The position numbers and the translations under genes were made by a program. DNA of 52,854 nucleotides from an uncultured Caulobacterales bacterium (GTDB taxonomy: Bacteria; Pseudomonadota; Alphaproteobacteria; Caulobacterales; Caulobacteraceae), in the NCBI GenBank assembly GCA_903862425.1, contig CAIOYC010000027.1:64001-116854 (forward strand). Reading direction: 5' to 3'. The notes under the pieces were generated by a model that was not told the origin of the DNA, made no database searches, and was given only the letters and a program-made list of their open reading frames with translations. Every line of letters begins with the position of its first letter. Position 1 is the stretch's first letter. This document shows positions 15,522-25,930 of this stretch, in pieces.

Positions 15522-16282
15522 GTGAGGCGCACCGGAAGGTGGGCGGCGGCCAGGGCCTGCTTGGCCTCGCCGATGCCGATCTCACCGAAGTGAAAGATAG
15601 AGGCGGCCAACACTGCATCGGCCCCGCCGGACTTCACCGCATCCACCATGTGGTCTGTGGAGCCCGCGCCGCCCGAGGCGATCACCGGCACCGTAACGGC
15701 GCCGCTGACGGCCTTCAGCAGCACCGTGTCGTATCCGTTCTTGGCACCGTCGCGATCCATGGAGGTGAGCAGGATCTCCCCCGCCCCCTTCTCCACCGCC
15801 AGGCGGGCGTATTCGACCGCGTCGATGCCGGTGTCCTTGCGGCCCCCGTAGGTGAAGATGTTCCAGCGGCCGGACTCGACCTGCTTTGCGTCCACCGCCG
15901 CCACCACCGCCTGGGAACCAAAGGCGTCGGCGCAGGCGGCGAGCAGGTCGGGGTTCTCCACCGCCGCCGTATTGATCGACACCTTGTCAGCGCCGGAGAG
16001 CAAGAGAGCGCGGGCGTCCGCCACCGTGCGTACGCCGCCGCCGACCGACAGGGGCATGAAACAGACCTCGGCGGTGCGGGCGATCACCTCGTGGATCGGG
16101 CGGCGGCCCTCGTGGCTGGCGGTGATGTCGAGGAACATCAGTTCGTCCGCCCCGGCGGCGTCATAGGCCTGAGCCTGCTCAACCGGATCGCCGGCGTCGC
16201 GCAGGGCCAGGAACTGCACCCCCTTGACCACGCGCCCGTCCTTCACGTCGAGGCAGGGGATGACGCGCACTTTGAGGGTCAT
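15518..16282 (-). CDS. hisF: imidazole glycerol phosphate synthase, cyclase subunit (HisF)
   Basis: A 254-residue (beta/alpha)8 barrel that uses ammonia from HisH to convert PRFAR into IGP and AICAR. Key blocks are [18 protein letters not shown] (catalytic Asp11), [16 protein letters not shown] (catalytic Asp near 130), and [17 protein letters not shown] near the phosphate site. The length is standard. It overlaps hisA and hisE by 4 bases on each side, which indicates tight translational coupling. Confidence 0.96.
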   Translation of the reverse strand: MTLKVRVIPCLDVKDGRVVKGVQFLALRDAGDPVEQAQAYDAAGADELMFLDITASHEGRRPIHEVIARTAEVCFMPLSVGGGVRTVADARALLLSGADKVSINTAAVENPDLLAACADAFGSQAVVAAVDAKQVESGRWNIFTYGGRKDTGIDAVEYARLAVEKGAGEILLTSMDRDGAKNGYDTVLLKAVSGAVTVPVIASGGAGSTDHMVDAVKSGGADAVLAASIFHFGEIGIGEAKQALAAAHLPVRLT

Positions 16283-17037
16283 GCCGCTGTCTTGCTTGAA
16301 GGGGGCCTGCGCGCGACCGTCAACGCCTCGGCAGGGTCGATCGCCTTCTCATAGAGAGCGCGGCCGAGGATGGCGCCGGCGATGGGCGTGCCCTTGCGGG
16401 CCTTCAGCGCGGTGATGTCGGCCACCGCGCTCATGCCGCCCGAGGCGATGGTGGGGATGGAGACCGCGTCCGCGACCTGACCGATCACGTCCACGTTCGG
16501 ACCGGTCATAGCTCCGTCGCGGCCGATGTCGGTGACGATCAGGGCGGCGACGCCCGCATCCTCGAACCGGCGTGCGAGATCCACGCCGGTGACGTCGGAT
16601 GTCTCGACCCAGCCCTTCACCGCCACCTTGCCATCGCGCAGATCAAGGCCCACGGCCACCTGCTCGGGGAACGCGGCGGCGGCCTTCACCACAAGGCTGG
16701 GATCTGAAAGCGCCACGGTGCCAAGGATCACGCGGCTGACGCCTGCTTCCAGCCAGGTGTGGATGGCGTGCAGGGTCCGCACCCCGCCCCCGAGCTGCAC
16801 GGGGATCGAGACCTTGTTCAGGATGGCCTTCACGGCGGGCTCATTGACGGCTCTGCCCTCGAAAGCGCCATCCAGATCGACCACATGCAGCCACTGGAAG
16901 CCCGCCCCGGCGAAGGCGGCGGCCTGATCGCCAGGGCTGTCGGAAAACACCGTCGCCTTGTCCATCTCGCCGTGCAGCAGGCGCACGCACTGGCCGCCCT
17001 TGAGGTCGATTGCGGGGTAAAGGATCACGGTGTCCAC
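16279..17037 (-). CDS. hisA: ProFAR isomerase (HisA)
   Basis: A 252-residue (beta/alpha)8 barrel, the sister fold of HisF, catalysing the Amadori rearrangement of ProFAR to PRFAR. It opens with [16 protein letters not shown], carrying the catalytic Asp11. The phosphate-binding loops VQLGGGVRT and [11 protein letters not shown] are present, as is the second acid in [12 protein letters not shown]. Its start lies inside the end of hisH (13-base overlap). Confidence 0.96.
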   Translation of the reverse strand: MDTVILYPAIDLKGGQCVRLLHGEMDKATVFSDSPGDQAAAFAGAGFQWLHVVDLDGAFEGRAVNEPAVKAILNKVSIPVQLGGGVRTLHAIHTWLEAGVSRVILGTVALSDPSLVVKAAAAFPEQVAVGLDLRDGKVAVKGWVETSDVTGVDLARRFEDAGVAALIVTDIGRDGAMTGPNVDVIGQVADAVSIPTIASGGMSAVADITALKARKGTPIAGAILGRALYEKAIDPAEALTVARRPPSSKTAA

Positions 17038-17663
17038 TCCAGGAACCGGGAAATCAGGTCGATGCCGGAGGCCTGGCTCTTCTCCGGGTGGAACTGTACG
17101 CCGGCCACATTGTCCTTGGCCACCGCCGCCGCGAAGCGCCCGCCGTGATCGACCGAGGCGGTGGTGGTCGCCGGGTCCTCGGGGGTGAAGGCGAACGAGT
17201 GGGTGAAATAGAAGTCCCGCCCCGCCGCCTCGGCGAATAGGGGATGGGGGGTTTCGGCGCGGATGTCATTCCATCCCATGTGCGGCACCTTCAGCGCCGC
17301 ATCGGCGGGGGTGATGCGCGCCACGTCGCCGGGAATCCAGCCCAGGCCTTGCGTCTCGCCGAACTCCAGCCCGCGCGTGGCCAGAAGCTGCATGCCCACG
17401 CAGACCCCGAGGAAGGGCGCGCCGCGCTTCACGGCCGCACCCATGGCCTCGATCACGCCGTCGCGCGCGGCCAGCCCGCGCATGCAGGCTGCGAAGGCGC
17501 CGACACCCGGCAGGAGCAGCCGGTCGGCGCTGGCGATGAAGTCCGGATCGGCGGTGGCGCGGATGTCCCGCCGCTTGCCGAGCCGACGCGCAGCTTCCCA
17601 CAGCGCCTTTTCCGCCGAGCGCTGATTGCCCGAGCCGTAGTCGATGAGGGCGATAGTCTGCAT
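17025..17663 (-). CDS. hisH: imidazole glycerol phosphate synthase, glutaminase subunit (HisH)
   Basis: A 212-residue class I glutamine amidotransferase that feeds ammonia to HisF. It begins IALIDYGSGNQRS, with LLPGVGAF as the oxyanion strand. The nucleophile is Cys88 in FLGVCVGMQLL, and the His and Glu of the triad lie in GVQFHPEKSQ near residues 194-196. It starts 9 bases after the hisB stop. Confidence 0.95.
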   Translation of the reverse strand: MQTIALIDYGSGNQRSAEKALWEAARRLGKRRDIRATADPDFIASADRLLLPGVGAFAACMRGLAARDGVIEAMGAAVKRGAPFLGVCVGMQLLATRGLEFGETQGLGWIPGDVARITPADAALKVPHMGWNDIRAETPHPLFAEAAGRDFYFTHSFAFTPEDPATTTASVDHGGRFAAAVAKDNVAGVQFHPEKSQASGIDLISRFLEWTP

Positions 17664-17672
17664 TTTACGAGA

Positions 17673-18269
17673 TTACAGAACGCCCTTGGTGGAGACGGGC
17701 TGGCCGCCCGCCTTGGGGTCGATTTCGACCGCCACGCGCAGGGCGCGCGCCAGGGCCTTGAAACCGCTCTCGGCGATGTGGTGGCTGTTGTCGCCGTAGA
17801 GGCATTCCAGATGGACGCAGGCGCCGGCGTTCATGGCGAAGGCCTGGTGGAACTCCTTGAACAGCTGGGTGTCGAAGCCGCCGATCTTCTCGGTGGGAAA
17901 GCCCACCTTCCAGATCAGATAGGCGCGGCCGCACAGGTCGATGGCGCAGCGGGTCAGGGTCTCGTCCATCGGCACATAGGCGTGGCCGAACCGGCGCACG
18001 CCCTTGAAGCCGGGCAGGGCTTTGGCGAAGGCCTGGCCGATGACGATGCCGGTATCCTCCACCGTGTGGTGCGCGTCGATGTGCAGGTCGCCCTTGGCCT
18101 CGACGGTGAGGTCGAAGCCGCCGTGACGGCCGAACGCCTCCAGCATGTGGTCGAAGAAGCCGATGCCGGTGGACACATGGGTCGCGCCGGTCCCGTCCAG
18201 GTCGAGGGTGACGCGGATTTGCGTCTCCTTGGTCTCGCGGACCACTTCGGCGGTGCGGTTCGTCGTCAT
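17673..18269 (-). CDS. hisB: imidazoleglycerol-phosphate dehydratase (HisB)
   Basis: A 198-residue monofunctional dehydratase without the phosphatase domain seen in enterobacteria. Histidine-rich manganese-binding motifs are all present: [39 protein letters not shown] and [18 protein letters not shown]. The ATG at 18267-18269 ([18 protein letters not shown]) fits the usual family start. It is separated from the upstream kinase stop by only 17 bases and heads the his part of the operon. Confidence 0.95.
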   Translation of the reverse strand: MTTNRTAEVVRETKETQIRVTLDLDGTGATHVSTGIGFFDHMLEAFGRHGGFDLTVEAKGDLHIDAHHTVEDTGIVIGQAFAKALPGFKGVRRFGHAYVPMDETLTRCAIDLCGRAYLIWKVGFPTEKIGGFDTQLFKEFHQAFAMNAGACVHLECLYGDNSHHIAESGFKALARALRVAVEIDPKAGGQPVSTKGVL

Positions 18270-18286
18270 TTCGGGAAGTTCTTGTC

Positions 18287-19276
18287 CTAGAGGCCTTTGA
18301 ACTGGGCCAGCGCCTTCAGAGAGACCAGGGGGCGGGGGCCATAATGGCCGATCACTTCGCCCGCCGCCATGTGGCCGAGCCGCGCGCACACGTCCAGCGG
18401 CTTGCCATGGGCGAGGCCGAACAGGAAGCCCGCGGCGTACTGGTCGCCGGCGCCGGTGGTGTCGACCACCTTCTCCACCGGATCGGCCGCCACGACCACG
18501 CGCTCCGCGCCCGAAATCACCACCGAACCGGCGGGGCCGCGCGTGACGGCGGCGATCTTCACCTTGGCGCCAAGGGCGGCGCAGGCTTCGTCGAAGCTGG
18601 CGCCGGGGAAGAGCGCCATCACCTCGGACTCGTTGGCGAACACCACGTCCACCGCGTCCTCCATGAAGGCGAGCAGGCCGGTGCGGTGGCGATCCACCAC
18701 GAAGGCGTCGGACAGGGTCATGGCCACCTGCACGCCCGCGTCGCGCGCCACTTCGGCGGCCTGGGCGAAGGCGGCGCGGCCGCCGTCCGGGTCGAACAGA
18801 TAGCCTTCCAGATAGACGATCTTGGCCGCGCGGATCAGGGCCGGATCGACGTCCGAGGCGTCCATGGCGATAGAGGCCCCCAGGAATGTGGCCATGGTGC
18901 GCTCGCCGTCGGGTGTCACATTGATCAGGCTGCGGGCCGTGGCCGCGCCGTTGACCAGGGGGGCGATGGTGTAGTGGACGCCGATGGCCTTCATGTCGTG
19001 GGCGAACACCGCGCCCAGCTGGTCGTCCGCCACCTTGCCGATATAGGCCGCCGTACCGCCGAGCGACGCGACGCCCGCCACGGTATTGCCCGCCGATCCA
19101 CCGGAGGTCTCAAGCCCCTGCGCCATGGCGCCATACAGGCTGGTGGCGCGGGCCTCGTCGATCAGACCCATGGAGCCCTTGACCAGCCCTTCGCGCGTCA
19201 GGAAGGCGTCGTCGGCCTGGGCGATCACGTCGACAATGGCGTTGCCGAGGGCGACCACGTCGTAACGGACAGTCAT
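18287..19276 (-). CDS. adenosine kinase (PfkB family)
   Basis: A 329-residue ribokinase-fold sugar kinase. The PfkB signatures are [16 protein letters not shown] near the N-terminus and [18 protein letters not shown] near the C-terminus, where the catalytic Asp sits (DTTGAGD). Its style ([25 protein letters not shown]) matches the alphaproteobacterial group annotated as adenosine kinase, which would convert adenosine to AMP. It is the first gene of the transcription unit that continues into hisBHAFE. The purine link is sensible because HisF releases AICAR, but this is inference. The substrate is not proven by sequence. Confidence 0.85.
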   Translation of the reverse strand: MTVRYDVVALGNAIVDVIAQADDAFLTREGLVKGSMGLIDEARATSLYGAMAQGLETSGGSAGNTVAGVASLGGTAAYIGKVADDQLGAVFAHDMKAIGVHYTIAPLVNGAATARSLINVTPDGERTMATFLGASIAMDASDVDPALIRAAKIVYLEGYLFDPDGGRAAFAQAAEVARDAGVQVAMTLSDAFVVDRHRTGLLAFMEDAVDVVFANESEVMALFPGASFDEACAALGAKVKIAAVTRGPAGSVVISGAERVVVAADPVEKVVDTTGAGDQYAAGFLFGLAHGKPLDVCARLGHMAAGEVIGHYGPRPLVSLKALAQFKGL

Positions 19277-19406
19277 GGGGTACCTTGGGTATTGGTGCAG
19301 CTATTGGGCGCCCGGATACAGGATCGGGCCGGTATCGCCAAATCTTCCCCGCGCCGGGTGCAGACCTGTTTCCGTTCGGCGGCGAAATGCTCTAGTCGTC
19401 GGCGCC

Positions 19407-20096
19407 ATGACAGCGGTTCGCCCGATCATCTCGCCCTCTATCCTCGCCAGCGACTTCGCGCGGCTGGGCGAGGAGGTGCGCGCCATCGAAGCGGCGGGCG
19501 CGGACTGGGTGCATGTGGACGTGATGGATGGCCGCTTCGTGCCGAACATCACCATCGGTCCGGACGTGGTGAAGGCGCTCCGTCCGCATGCCAAGATACC
19601 CTTCGACGTTCACCTGATGATCGCGCCGGCCGATCCGCACCTTGAAGCCTTCCGCGCCGCGGGCGCCGACATCATCAGCGTCCACCCCGAAGCCGGCCCG
19701 CACCTGTCGCGCACCCTGCAGCGCATCCGCGCGCTCGGCGCCAAGGCCGGCGTGGTGCTGAACCCCGGCACGCCCGTCAACGAGGTCGAATGGGTGCTGG
19801 ACGAAGCCGACCTGATCCTCGTCATGTCGGTCAACCCCGGTTTCGGCGGCCAGAGCTTCATGACGAGCCAGTTGAAGAAGATCGAGCGCCTACGCGTCAT
19901 GATCGACACCACGGGCCGCGATATCGTCCTGGAGGTCGATGGCGGGGTCACGGCGGCCAATTGCCAGCAATGTCTCGACGCCGGGGCCACGGCGCTTGTC
20001 GCCGGTACGGCCGTATTCAAGGGTGGGCCGTCCGCCTATGCCGCCAATATCGCGGCGCTTCGGGGGCAAGCGGCCGGAGCCCAGGCGGCCGAATGA
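19407..20096 (+). CDS. rpe: ribulose-phosphate 3-epimerase
   Basis: A 229-residue TIM barrel that interconverts ribulose 5-phosphate and xylulose 5-phosphate in the pentose phosphate pathway. Motifs are [32 protein letters not shown] (catalytic Asp and metal ligands), [17 protein letters not shown] and [10 protein letters not shown]. The ATG at 19407 is chosen because upstream codons are not family-like. It lies divergent from the adenosine kinase, and its TGA overlaps the ATG of the heparinase-like gene. Confidence 0.96.
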   Translation: MTAVRPIISPSILASDFARLGEEVRAIEAAGADWVHVDVMDGRFVPNITIGPDVVKALRPHAKIPFDVHLMIAPADPHLEAFRAAGADIISVHPEAGPHLSRTLQRIRALGAKAGVVLNPGTPVNEVEWVLDEADLILVMSVNPGFGGQSFMTSQLKKIERLRVMIDTTGRDIVLEVDGGVTAANCQQCLDAGATALVAGTAVFKGGPSAYAANIAALRGQAAGAQAAE

Positions 20097-21841
20097 GCGA
20101 ACGGCGGCCCGGGGTTGAAGCCCAGCCGCTTCTGGCGCTCGGCGCGGCGGCGCTGAGTCGTTTCCGCGCGCAATGGGCAAGAGAGTGGCGCCAGTCCCAC
20201 GCCTACCGCGCCCTTATCGCGAGGCCCGCCGCCACGGGTATCGCCCTCGCCCCAAAGGACTTCCGCCCTGTCGATCCGGACACGGCGCGGCTCATACTGT
20301 CCGGTCGTATCCAGTTGGCGGGCGAGGTGATGGAGATCGGCCAGGGCGGCGATCCGTGGGACACAGCCAGTCCCTCGCGTCCCTTTGCCGTCTCCCTTCA
20401 CCGGTTCGACTGGATGCCCGGCTTGATCGGCGCCCCCGAGGCTCTGCGCGCCGCTGCGCACGAGGAGGCCTTGCGGCTCTGCCTCGACTGGCTGGCCCTG
20501 TTCTCACCGCTCACGCCCTTCGCCTGGGGCTCGGAGACCCTGGAGCGGCGGGTCTATCATCTGGCTTGCGCCGCGCCTTACCTGGTGGAGATCGCCTCGG
20601 AGGTCGAGCAGCGACGTCTGCTCGACACCCTGGCTGAACAGGCCCGCCATCTGCTCAATCTCGATGAAGGTCCGGTGCGCACCACCGAACACGCAACCGT
20701 CGCGGCGGTGGCGGGCGTAGCGCTGGCCGGCAAGGCCGGGACGCAGATCCAGTCCATCGCCCTGCCCCGACTGACCCGGCTCTTGCGCGTGGCCGTCTTG
20801 CCCGACGGCGGCATGAAGACCCGCTCGCCCGAGCAGGGATTTGAGCTGCTGTTCGACCTCCTAACCCTCGACGACGCCCTGCATCGCCGTGGCCTGACCG
20901 CGCCGGCCGAGCTCAGCCGCGCCATCGACCGGCTGACCGGAGCGGTGCGCTTCTTCACCCTGGGCGACGGACGGCTGGGCGCCTTTCAGGGGGGCGAGGC
21001 CTCTACCGCCGCGCGGGTCGCCGCCGTCCTGGCGGGGGAGGATCCCTCCACCCGCGTCCTCGGTTCGGCGCCGCATGCCGGCTTTGAGCGGCTTGTCGGG
21101 CGAACCGTTCAGGTGCTGGTGGACGCCGGCCCGCCCGCCGACGGGCCTTGGAGCGCGAACGCCTGCGCCCAGCCGGTCGCTCTCGAAGTGACCTGCGGGA
21201 CCGACCGGCTCATCGTCAACACGGCGTGGAGTCCGGACGCCCAGGGACCGCAGGCGCTGCGCCTCACCGATGGCGGCTCCACCGCCAGCGTCGGCGAAGG
21301 CTCGGCCGGCTCGCCCCTGTCCGGCTTCCTGGCCCAAGGCCTCGGGCCCCGCCTGCACGGCGGCGCGACCAGCGTTCAGACCCATCGAAACGAGGACGAG
21401 ACTGGAGTCTGGCTGGAGCTGAGCCACGACGGCTGGGTCAAAAGCCACGGCCTGACCCACGAGCGGCGCCTATTCCTCGATCTGAAGTCCGACGAACTTC
21501 GCGGCGAGGACAGTTTCGCCCCGAGCACAATGGGCGGCCCGGAGCGGCGGCGGCTCGACCCCTTCCACCTGCGCTTCCACCTGGCGCCCGAGGTGCAGGT
21601 GTCGCTGGCGCGGGACAGGCGCAGCGTTCTCCTGCGCGGCCCCTCCAATCGGGGCTGGTGGTTCCGTAACGATGCGCCGGACGTGACGCTGGAGCCTTCG
21701 GTCTATTTCGAGGGCGGCGTCGCCAGGCGCACGCTGCAAATCGCCCTCCGCGGGCAGATCGCGCTGGACGGCACGGCTCGCGTGCGGTGGAAACTGACTC
21801 CTGTCGAATCGCCCGAGTCGCAGGGGGGAAGCGCGCGATGA
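20093..21841 (+). CDS. heparinase II/III family protein
   Basis: A 582-residue protein. The first part is alpha-helical and toroid-like (up to about residue 330). The C-terminal part ([23 protein letters not shown] through [18 protein letters not shown]) is a beta-sandwich that matches the Hepar_II_III domain. Related enzymes are lyases for acidic polysaccharides, but the many alphaproteobacterial versions have unknown substrates. I see no signal peptide, so a cytoplasmic place is possible, which is odd for a polysaccharide lyase. It is coupled to rpe and the CapD-type gene by ATGA overlaps, which suggests a role in cell-surface polysaccharide metabolism. Confidence 0.85.
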   Translation: MSERRPGVEAQPLLALGAAALSRFRAQWAREWRQSHAYRALIARPAATGIALAPKDFRPVDPDTARLILSGRIQLAGEVMEIGQGGDPWDTASPSRPFAVSLHRFDWMPGLIGAPEALRAAAHEEALRLCLDWLALFSPLTPFAWGSETLERRVYHLACAAPYLVEIASEVEQRRLLDTLAEQARHLLNLDEGPVRTTEHATVAAVAGVALAGKAGTQIQSIALPRLTRLLRVAVLPDGGMKTRSPEQGFELLFDLLTLDDALHRRGLTAPAELSRAIDRLTGAVRFFTLGDGRLGAFQGGEASTAARVAAVLAGEDPSTRVLGSAPHAGFERLVGRTVQVLVDAGPPADGPWSANACAQPVALEVTCGTDRLIVNTAWSPDAQGPQALRLTDGGSTASVGEGSAGSPLSGFLAQGLGPRLHGGATSVQTHRNEDETGVWLELSHDGWVKSHGLTHERRLFLDLKSDELRGEDSFAPSTMGGPERRRLDPFHLRFHLAPEVQVSLARDRRSVLLRGPSNRGWWFRNDAPDVTLEPSVYFEGGVARRTLQIALRGQIALDGTARVRWKLTPVESPESQGGSAR

Positions 21842-23712
21842 GCCACACCGCCTCCGCCCCGCCGAAGCCCAGCGCCGACAGCCCCCCCTGGGCGCCCTGG
21901 CTGATCTACGTCCACGACCTGATGTGGGCGGCGGTGGTCACGGCGGGCTATATCGTCGTGCGCTATCATTTCGAGCCGCGCCCCCTGCCGGTCGATATGC
22001 TGGCGCGCGCTACGCTGAGCTATGTGGCGATCTGCGCCTTCGTCTTTCCGTCGTTCCGTCTGCACCGCGGTATCTGGCGCTATACGGCACTGAACGACGT
22101 CGTGCGGGCGTTCCAGGCGGTGGCCATCGCCTCGCTGATCCAGCTCCCCCTTCTGTTCCTGATCGACCGGTTGGCGGACTTTCCTCGCACCACACCGCTG
22201 TTCGTCATCCCGATCCTGACCGCCTGCATGGTGTTCGGCCGGTTGCTGCGTCAGGCGCTCACCCACGGCGACTGGGCGGCAGCGTTCCGGCTGGAGGATC
22301 GCTCGCTACCCGCCGCCGTGGTGGTGGGGACGACTCCGTCGGTGTCCGACTATCTGCGCACCTCCCGCCGCCGAGACCGGCAGGTCCGAGTGGCGGGCAT
22401 TATCGCGCTCGACGAGACCCGCGCGGGGCGCACCATCCAGGGGGTGGAGGTCATGGGCGGTCTCTCGCGCCTCGGCCCAGTGCTGAAGTCCCTGTCGGCG
22501 GCGGAAGATCGCTCGCCTCAGGTAATTCTCGCCGAGCGCCGCCCCGGTCGCGACACGGTAGAAGCCGTGCTGGCCGCCGCGAGCGAGGTCGGCGTGCAGG
22601 TGGTCAGCCAGGGCGCCGGCGGCCTGCTGCGCCCTGCCCGCCCCTCCGCCCTGCTCGACCGCCGCGCGCGCAGCCTCAATCTCGGCCTCGCTCGGATGCT
22701 GGTGGCGGGCAAGCGGGTGCTGGTCACCGGCGCGGGCGGCACCATCGGCGGTGAACTCAGCCGCCAGATCCTGGCCCTCGGCCCCGAGCGGCTGGTGCTG
22801 TTCGACGCCTCCGAGTTCAATCTCTACGCCATCGACCAGCAACTGAAGGAGGACGGCGCCCCGCCGGTCTGGGTCTGCGCGCTGGGCGACGTGCGCGATG
22901 AGCGGCGGCTGGAGGTGCTGTTCGAGCAGGAGCGGCCGGAGGTGGTGCTGCACGCTGCCGCCCTCAAGCACGTACCGCTCATGGAAGCCAATCCGTGCGA
23001 GACCGTGCTGACCAATGTGGTCGGCGCGGCCAATGTGGCGCGGCTGGCGGCGGCGCATTCCGACGCCTTGGTGTTCATCTCCACAGACAAGGCGGTCAAC
23101 CCGACCAACGTCATGGGCGCGACCAAGCGCGTGGCCGAGCGGGTCGTTCAGGCCATCGCCCGTGGAGGCCGGGCGAAGGTGGCGGTGGTGCGGTTCGGCA
23201 ATGTGCTCGGCTCCACCGGGTCGGTCGTGCCGCTGTTCGAGCGCCAGATCGCCGCCGGCGGGCCGATCACCCTGACCCATCCGGACGTGGTTCGCTTCTT
23301 CATGACTATCCGCGAGGCCGCTTCGCTGGTGATCCAGGCCGCTGCCCTGCCGCCGCCGGATACCCATCCTGGCTCCAGCCAGATCTATGTGCTGGACATG
23401 GGCGAGCCGGTGAAGATCGCCGACCTGGCCAGCCAGATGATCCGCCTGCACGGTCTGCGCCCAGGCATCGACATCGAGATCGTTCACACAGGCCTGCGTC
23501 CGGGCGAGAAGCTTTTCGAGGAAATCTTCTACGACGCGGAAACCGTGCGGCCCACGGGCGCCGACGGGGTGCTGGCCGCCTTCGACACCCTGCCCCTATG
23601 GGCGGACCTTGAACCGAAGATCACCGCCCTGCGCGCCGCCGCCGAGTCCCGTGACGAAGTGGAGACCATCCGCCAGCTCGGCGAACTGGAACCGGCGTTC
23701 AAGCGGGCCTAG
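21838..23712 (+). CDS. membrane NDP-sugar dehydratase/epimerase, CapD/FlaA1/WbpM family
   Basis: A 624-residue enzyme of surface polysaccharide biosynthesis. About four N-terminal transmembrane helices are followed by a CoA-binding-like linker. The C-terminal SDR domain starts at VLVTGAGGTIGGELSRQIL (NAD(P)-binding glycines). The active-site region reads FISTDKAVNPTNVMGATKRVAE, with a Met where a classical Tyr would stand, as is normal for WbpM-like dehydratases. These enzymes typically act on UDP-GlcNAc to form 4-keto-6-deoxy sugars. The end motif LRPGEKLFEEIFYD is characteristic. It is the third gene of the rpe unit. Confidence 0.93.
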   Translation: MSHTASAPPKPSADSPPWAPWLIYVHDLMWAAVVTAGYIVVRYHFEPRPLPVDMLARATLSYVAICAFVFPSFRLHRGIWRYTALNDVVRAFQAVAIASLIQLPLLFLIDRLADFPRTTPLFVIPILTACMVFGRLLRQALTHGDWAAAFRLEDRSLPAAVVVGTTPSVSDYLRTSRRRDRQVRVAGIIALDETRAGRTIQGVEVMGGLSRLGPVLKSLSAAEDRSPQVILAERRPGRDTVEAVLAAASEVGVQVVSQGAGGLLRPARPSALLDRRARSLNLGLARMLVAGKRVLVTGAGGTIGGELSRQILALGPERLVLFDASEFNLYAIDQQLKEDGAPPVWVCALGDVRDERRLEVLFEQERPEVVLHAAALKHVPLMEANPCETVLTNVVGAANVARLAAAHSDALVFISTDKAVNPTNVMGATKRVAERVVQAIARGGRAKVAVVRFGNVLGSTGSVVPLFERQIAAGGPITLTHPDVVRFFMTIREAASLVIQAAALPPPDTHPGSSQIYVLDMGEPVKIADLASQMIRLHGLRPGIDIEIVHTGLRPGEKLFEEIFYDAETVRPTGADGVLAAFDTLPLWADLEPKITALRAAAESRDEVETIRQLGELEPAFKRA

Positions 23713-23722
23713 GGCCTGATAT

Positions 23723-24427
23723 TCACCAGGGTATCGGCGCGCCATCCCAGGCGAATACACCGCCCGTCTCATCCGGAGTCAATCCGTCGAGCACCGTTAG
23801 CAGGGCGGCGGCCGACTGGTCAGGCGAGAGCGTTTCGCGCGCGCCGGCGAAAGGCGCACTGAGGTCGGTCCTGACGGTTCCCGGATGGAGCGCGACGCAG
23901 ATGCCCCGTGGATGGGTGCGCCGATGCTCGATCGCGAGGGTCTTCACCAGCATGTTGAGGGCGGCCTTGGACGCCCGATAGCCGTACCACCCGCCGGCGC
24001 GATTATCGCCGATGGAGCCGACCCGCGCCGACAGCGCCGCGAAGACGCTGCGCTCGCCACGCGGCATCAGCGGAAGGACATGCTTGGCGACGATGGCCGG
24101 GCCAATCGCATTGACGGCGAACAACCGATGAAGCGTCTCGGGGTCGAGGGCGCGATAGGTCTTTTCCGGCTGGATCTCCGCATCATGGAGCAGGCCGGTG
24201 GCGACGATCGCGGTGGTGGGCGCGCCGCGCTCAGCCACCTTTCGTGCAGCCTCGGCCACGCTGCGCTCATCCAGGAGGTCCAGCTCGACGTGCGGGCCGG
24301 CCCAGCCCGCCGGACGCGTCCTGGATAACGCCACGACCGCATCGTGTTCGCCCAAGGTTTGCAGCGCGTCGACGAGCGCGCGGCCGATGCCGCCCGATGC
24401 ACCGAACACCAGCGCCAGACGGGTCAA
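23723..24427 (-). CDS. short-chain dehydrogenase (SDR family)
   Basis: A 234-residue Rossmann-fold oxidoreductase. The cofactor site is VFGASGGIGRA (residues 7-17). The catalytic Ser precedes VGSIGDNRAGGW, and YGYRASKAALNML provides the Tyr-xxx-Lys pair. The pattern AFAGARETLSPDQSAAALLTVLDGLT near the end resembles csgA/YciK-like SDRs of unknown substrate. It is convergent with the CapD-type gene (10-base gap) and lies 3 bases after the HIG1-type gene on the same strand. Confidence 0.88.
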   Translation of the reverse strand: MTRLALVFGASGGIGRALVDALQTLGEHDAVVALSRTRPAGWAGPHVELDLLDERSVAEAARKVAERGAPTTAIVATGLLHDAEIQPEKTYRALDPETLHRLFAVNAIGPAIVAKHVLPLMPRGERSVFAALSARVGSIGDNRAGGWYGYRASKAALNMLVKTLAIEHRRTHPRGICVALHPGTVRTDLSAPFAGARETLSPDQSAAALLTVLDGLTPDETGGVFAWDGAPIPW

Positions 24428-24430
24428 ATC

Positions 24431-24628
24431 CTACCCATGGGTGGACTTCCACCACACCGAAAACATCAGGATGCCGATGGAGATGACCTGGGTGCGAACC
24501 CGCCAGGCCATCCACACGGTCGAGCGATCGCCGGCGTCGTTCTGGGTGAAGGCCAGCATACCGACGAAGAACGAGGCGACGACGGTGAACAGCGAGAGGC
24601 CGATCAGAATATCGATGAAGATGTCCAT
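24431..24628 (-). CDS. HIG1-domain twin-transmembrane small protein
   Basis: A 65-residue protein with two membrane helices (residues about 3-27 and 46-61). A short loop contains the WMAWRVRTQ motif, which matches the M.WRV..Q signature of HIG1/hypoxia-induced-protein domains. Mitochondrial relatives (Rcf1/HIGD) associate with cytochrome c oxidase and respiratory supercomplexes. A respiratory role in this bacterium is inferred. It is probably co-transcribed with the SDR downstream. Confidence 0.75.
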   Translation of the reverse strand: MDIFIDILIGLSLFTVVASFFVGMLAFTQNDAGDRSTVWMAWRVRTQVISIGILMFSVWWKSTHG

Positions 24629-24678
24629 GGCTCAGATACGCCGCGGCGCCGGAGCCGGATGAGGCCGTTCGCCCAGGG

Positions 24679-25872
24679 TCAGGCCGCGTCGAGCGCCCGA
24701 CTGACGTCGCGCACCAGATCGCCTGCGCCTTCGAGGCCTACCGACAGACGGATGCAGCCGTCGGTCACGCCCACCTCCAGCCGCGCCTCCTCGGTCATGG
24801 AGCGGTGAGTTGTGGTGGAGGGGTGGGTGGCCATGGACTTGGCGTCGCCGAGGTTGTTGGAGATGTCGACGATCCGTAGCGCGTTGAGGAAGTTGAACGC
24901 CGCCGCCCGGCTCCCGAGGTCCAGGGCCACCACCGTGCCGCCGCCGCTCATTTGGCGTTGGGCGAGCTCGTACTGCGGGTGGCTCTTGTGGAAGGGGTAG
25001 AGGGCACGTTTCGTCTTGGGATGCTGGGCGATCAGGTCCACCAGGGTCAGGGCCGTCTCGGCCTGGCGGCGCACGCGCAGTTCAAGCGTCTCAAGCCCCT
25101 TCAGCAGCACCCAGGCGTTGAAGGGCGACAGGGACGGGCCGGTGTGGCGATAGGGGTCGCGATAGGCCTCGTCCAGCAGGGCCTTGGACCCCAGCAGGGC
25201 GCCGCCCATGGCCCGGCCACCGCCGTCGATATGCTTGGTGGCGGAATAGGCCACCACATCGGCCCCGAGTTGCAGGGGCTTTTGGAAGATCGGCGTGGCG
25301 AAGACGTTGTCCACCACCACCTTGGCTCCCACTTCGCGCGCCATGGCGGCCACCGCGGGCAGGTCGGTGAGTTCGAGCAGCGGGTTGGAGGGCGTCTCGA
25401 TCAGCACGCAAGTGGTGTTGGGGCGGAAAGCGGCGCGCCACTGGTCGAGATCGGGCGCATCGACGATGGTGGTCTCCACCCCGAAGCGCGGCGCCCAGTT
25501 CTGCAGGATCCAGCGGCACGAGCCGAACAAGGCCTTGCCGGCCACGATGTGGTCGCCCGCCTTGACCAGACCCATGATGGCCAGATGGATCGCCGCCATG
25601 CCGGTGGCGAAGCCGCGGCAATATTCGGCCCCTTCGAGCAGGGCCAGCCGCTCCTCGAAAGCCAGCACCGTGGGATTGCCGTAGCGGGTATAGACGAAGC
25701 CCGGCTCGGTCCCCTCGAAGCGCGCATCCGCCGCCTCGGCGCTGTCATAGACATAGCCCTGGGTCATGAAGATGGGCTCGGCGGTCTCGCCGAAGCGCGT
25801 GCGATCGATCCCGCCCCGGATCAGCTTGGTGGCGGGCTCCCAGTTCTGCGGATTTTCGTCGTCTCTGGCCAT
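24679..25872 (-). CDS. metZ: O-succinylhomoserine sulfhydrylase
   Basis: A 397-residue PLP enzyme of the Cys/Met metabolism family, which makes homocysteine directly from O-succinylhomoserine and sulfide. Features are FVYTRYGNPTV, the IETPSNPLLELTDL block, and the PLP lysine in VAYSATKHIDG. The C-terminal segment SNNLGDAKSMATHPSTTTH is typical of MetZ rather than cystathionine gamma-synthase, though the two are close and the substrate call is from family resemblance. The start MARDDENPQNWEPAT is standard for alphaproteobacteria. Confidence 0.9.
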   Translation of the reverse strand: MARDDENPQNWEPATKLIRGGIDRTRFGETAEPIFMTQGYVYDSAEAADARFEGTEPGFVYTRYGNPTVLAFEERLALLEGAEYCRGFATGMAAIHLAIMGLVKAGDHIVAGKALFGSCRWILQNWAPRFGVETTIVDAPDLDQWRAAFRPNTTCVLIETPSNPLLELTDLPAVAAMAREVGAKVVVDNVFATPIFQKPLQLGADVVAYSATKHIDGGGRAMGGALLGSKALLDEAYRDPYRHTGPSLSPFNAWVLLKGLETLELRVRRQAETALTLVDLIAQHPKTKRALYPFHKSHPQYELAQRQMSGGGTVVALDLGSRAAAFNFLNALRIVDISNNLGDAKSMATHPSTTTHRSMTEEARLEVGVTDGCIRLSVGLEGAGDLVRDVSRALDAA

Positions 25873-25930
25873 GGCGGGTCGATGAGCCGGACGAGCGGCA
25901 AGGTCAAGTTCAGGAAAGCTGTCAGGGCGT

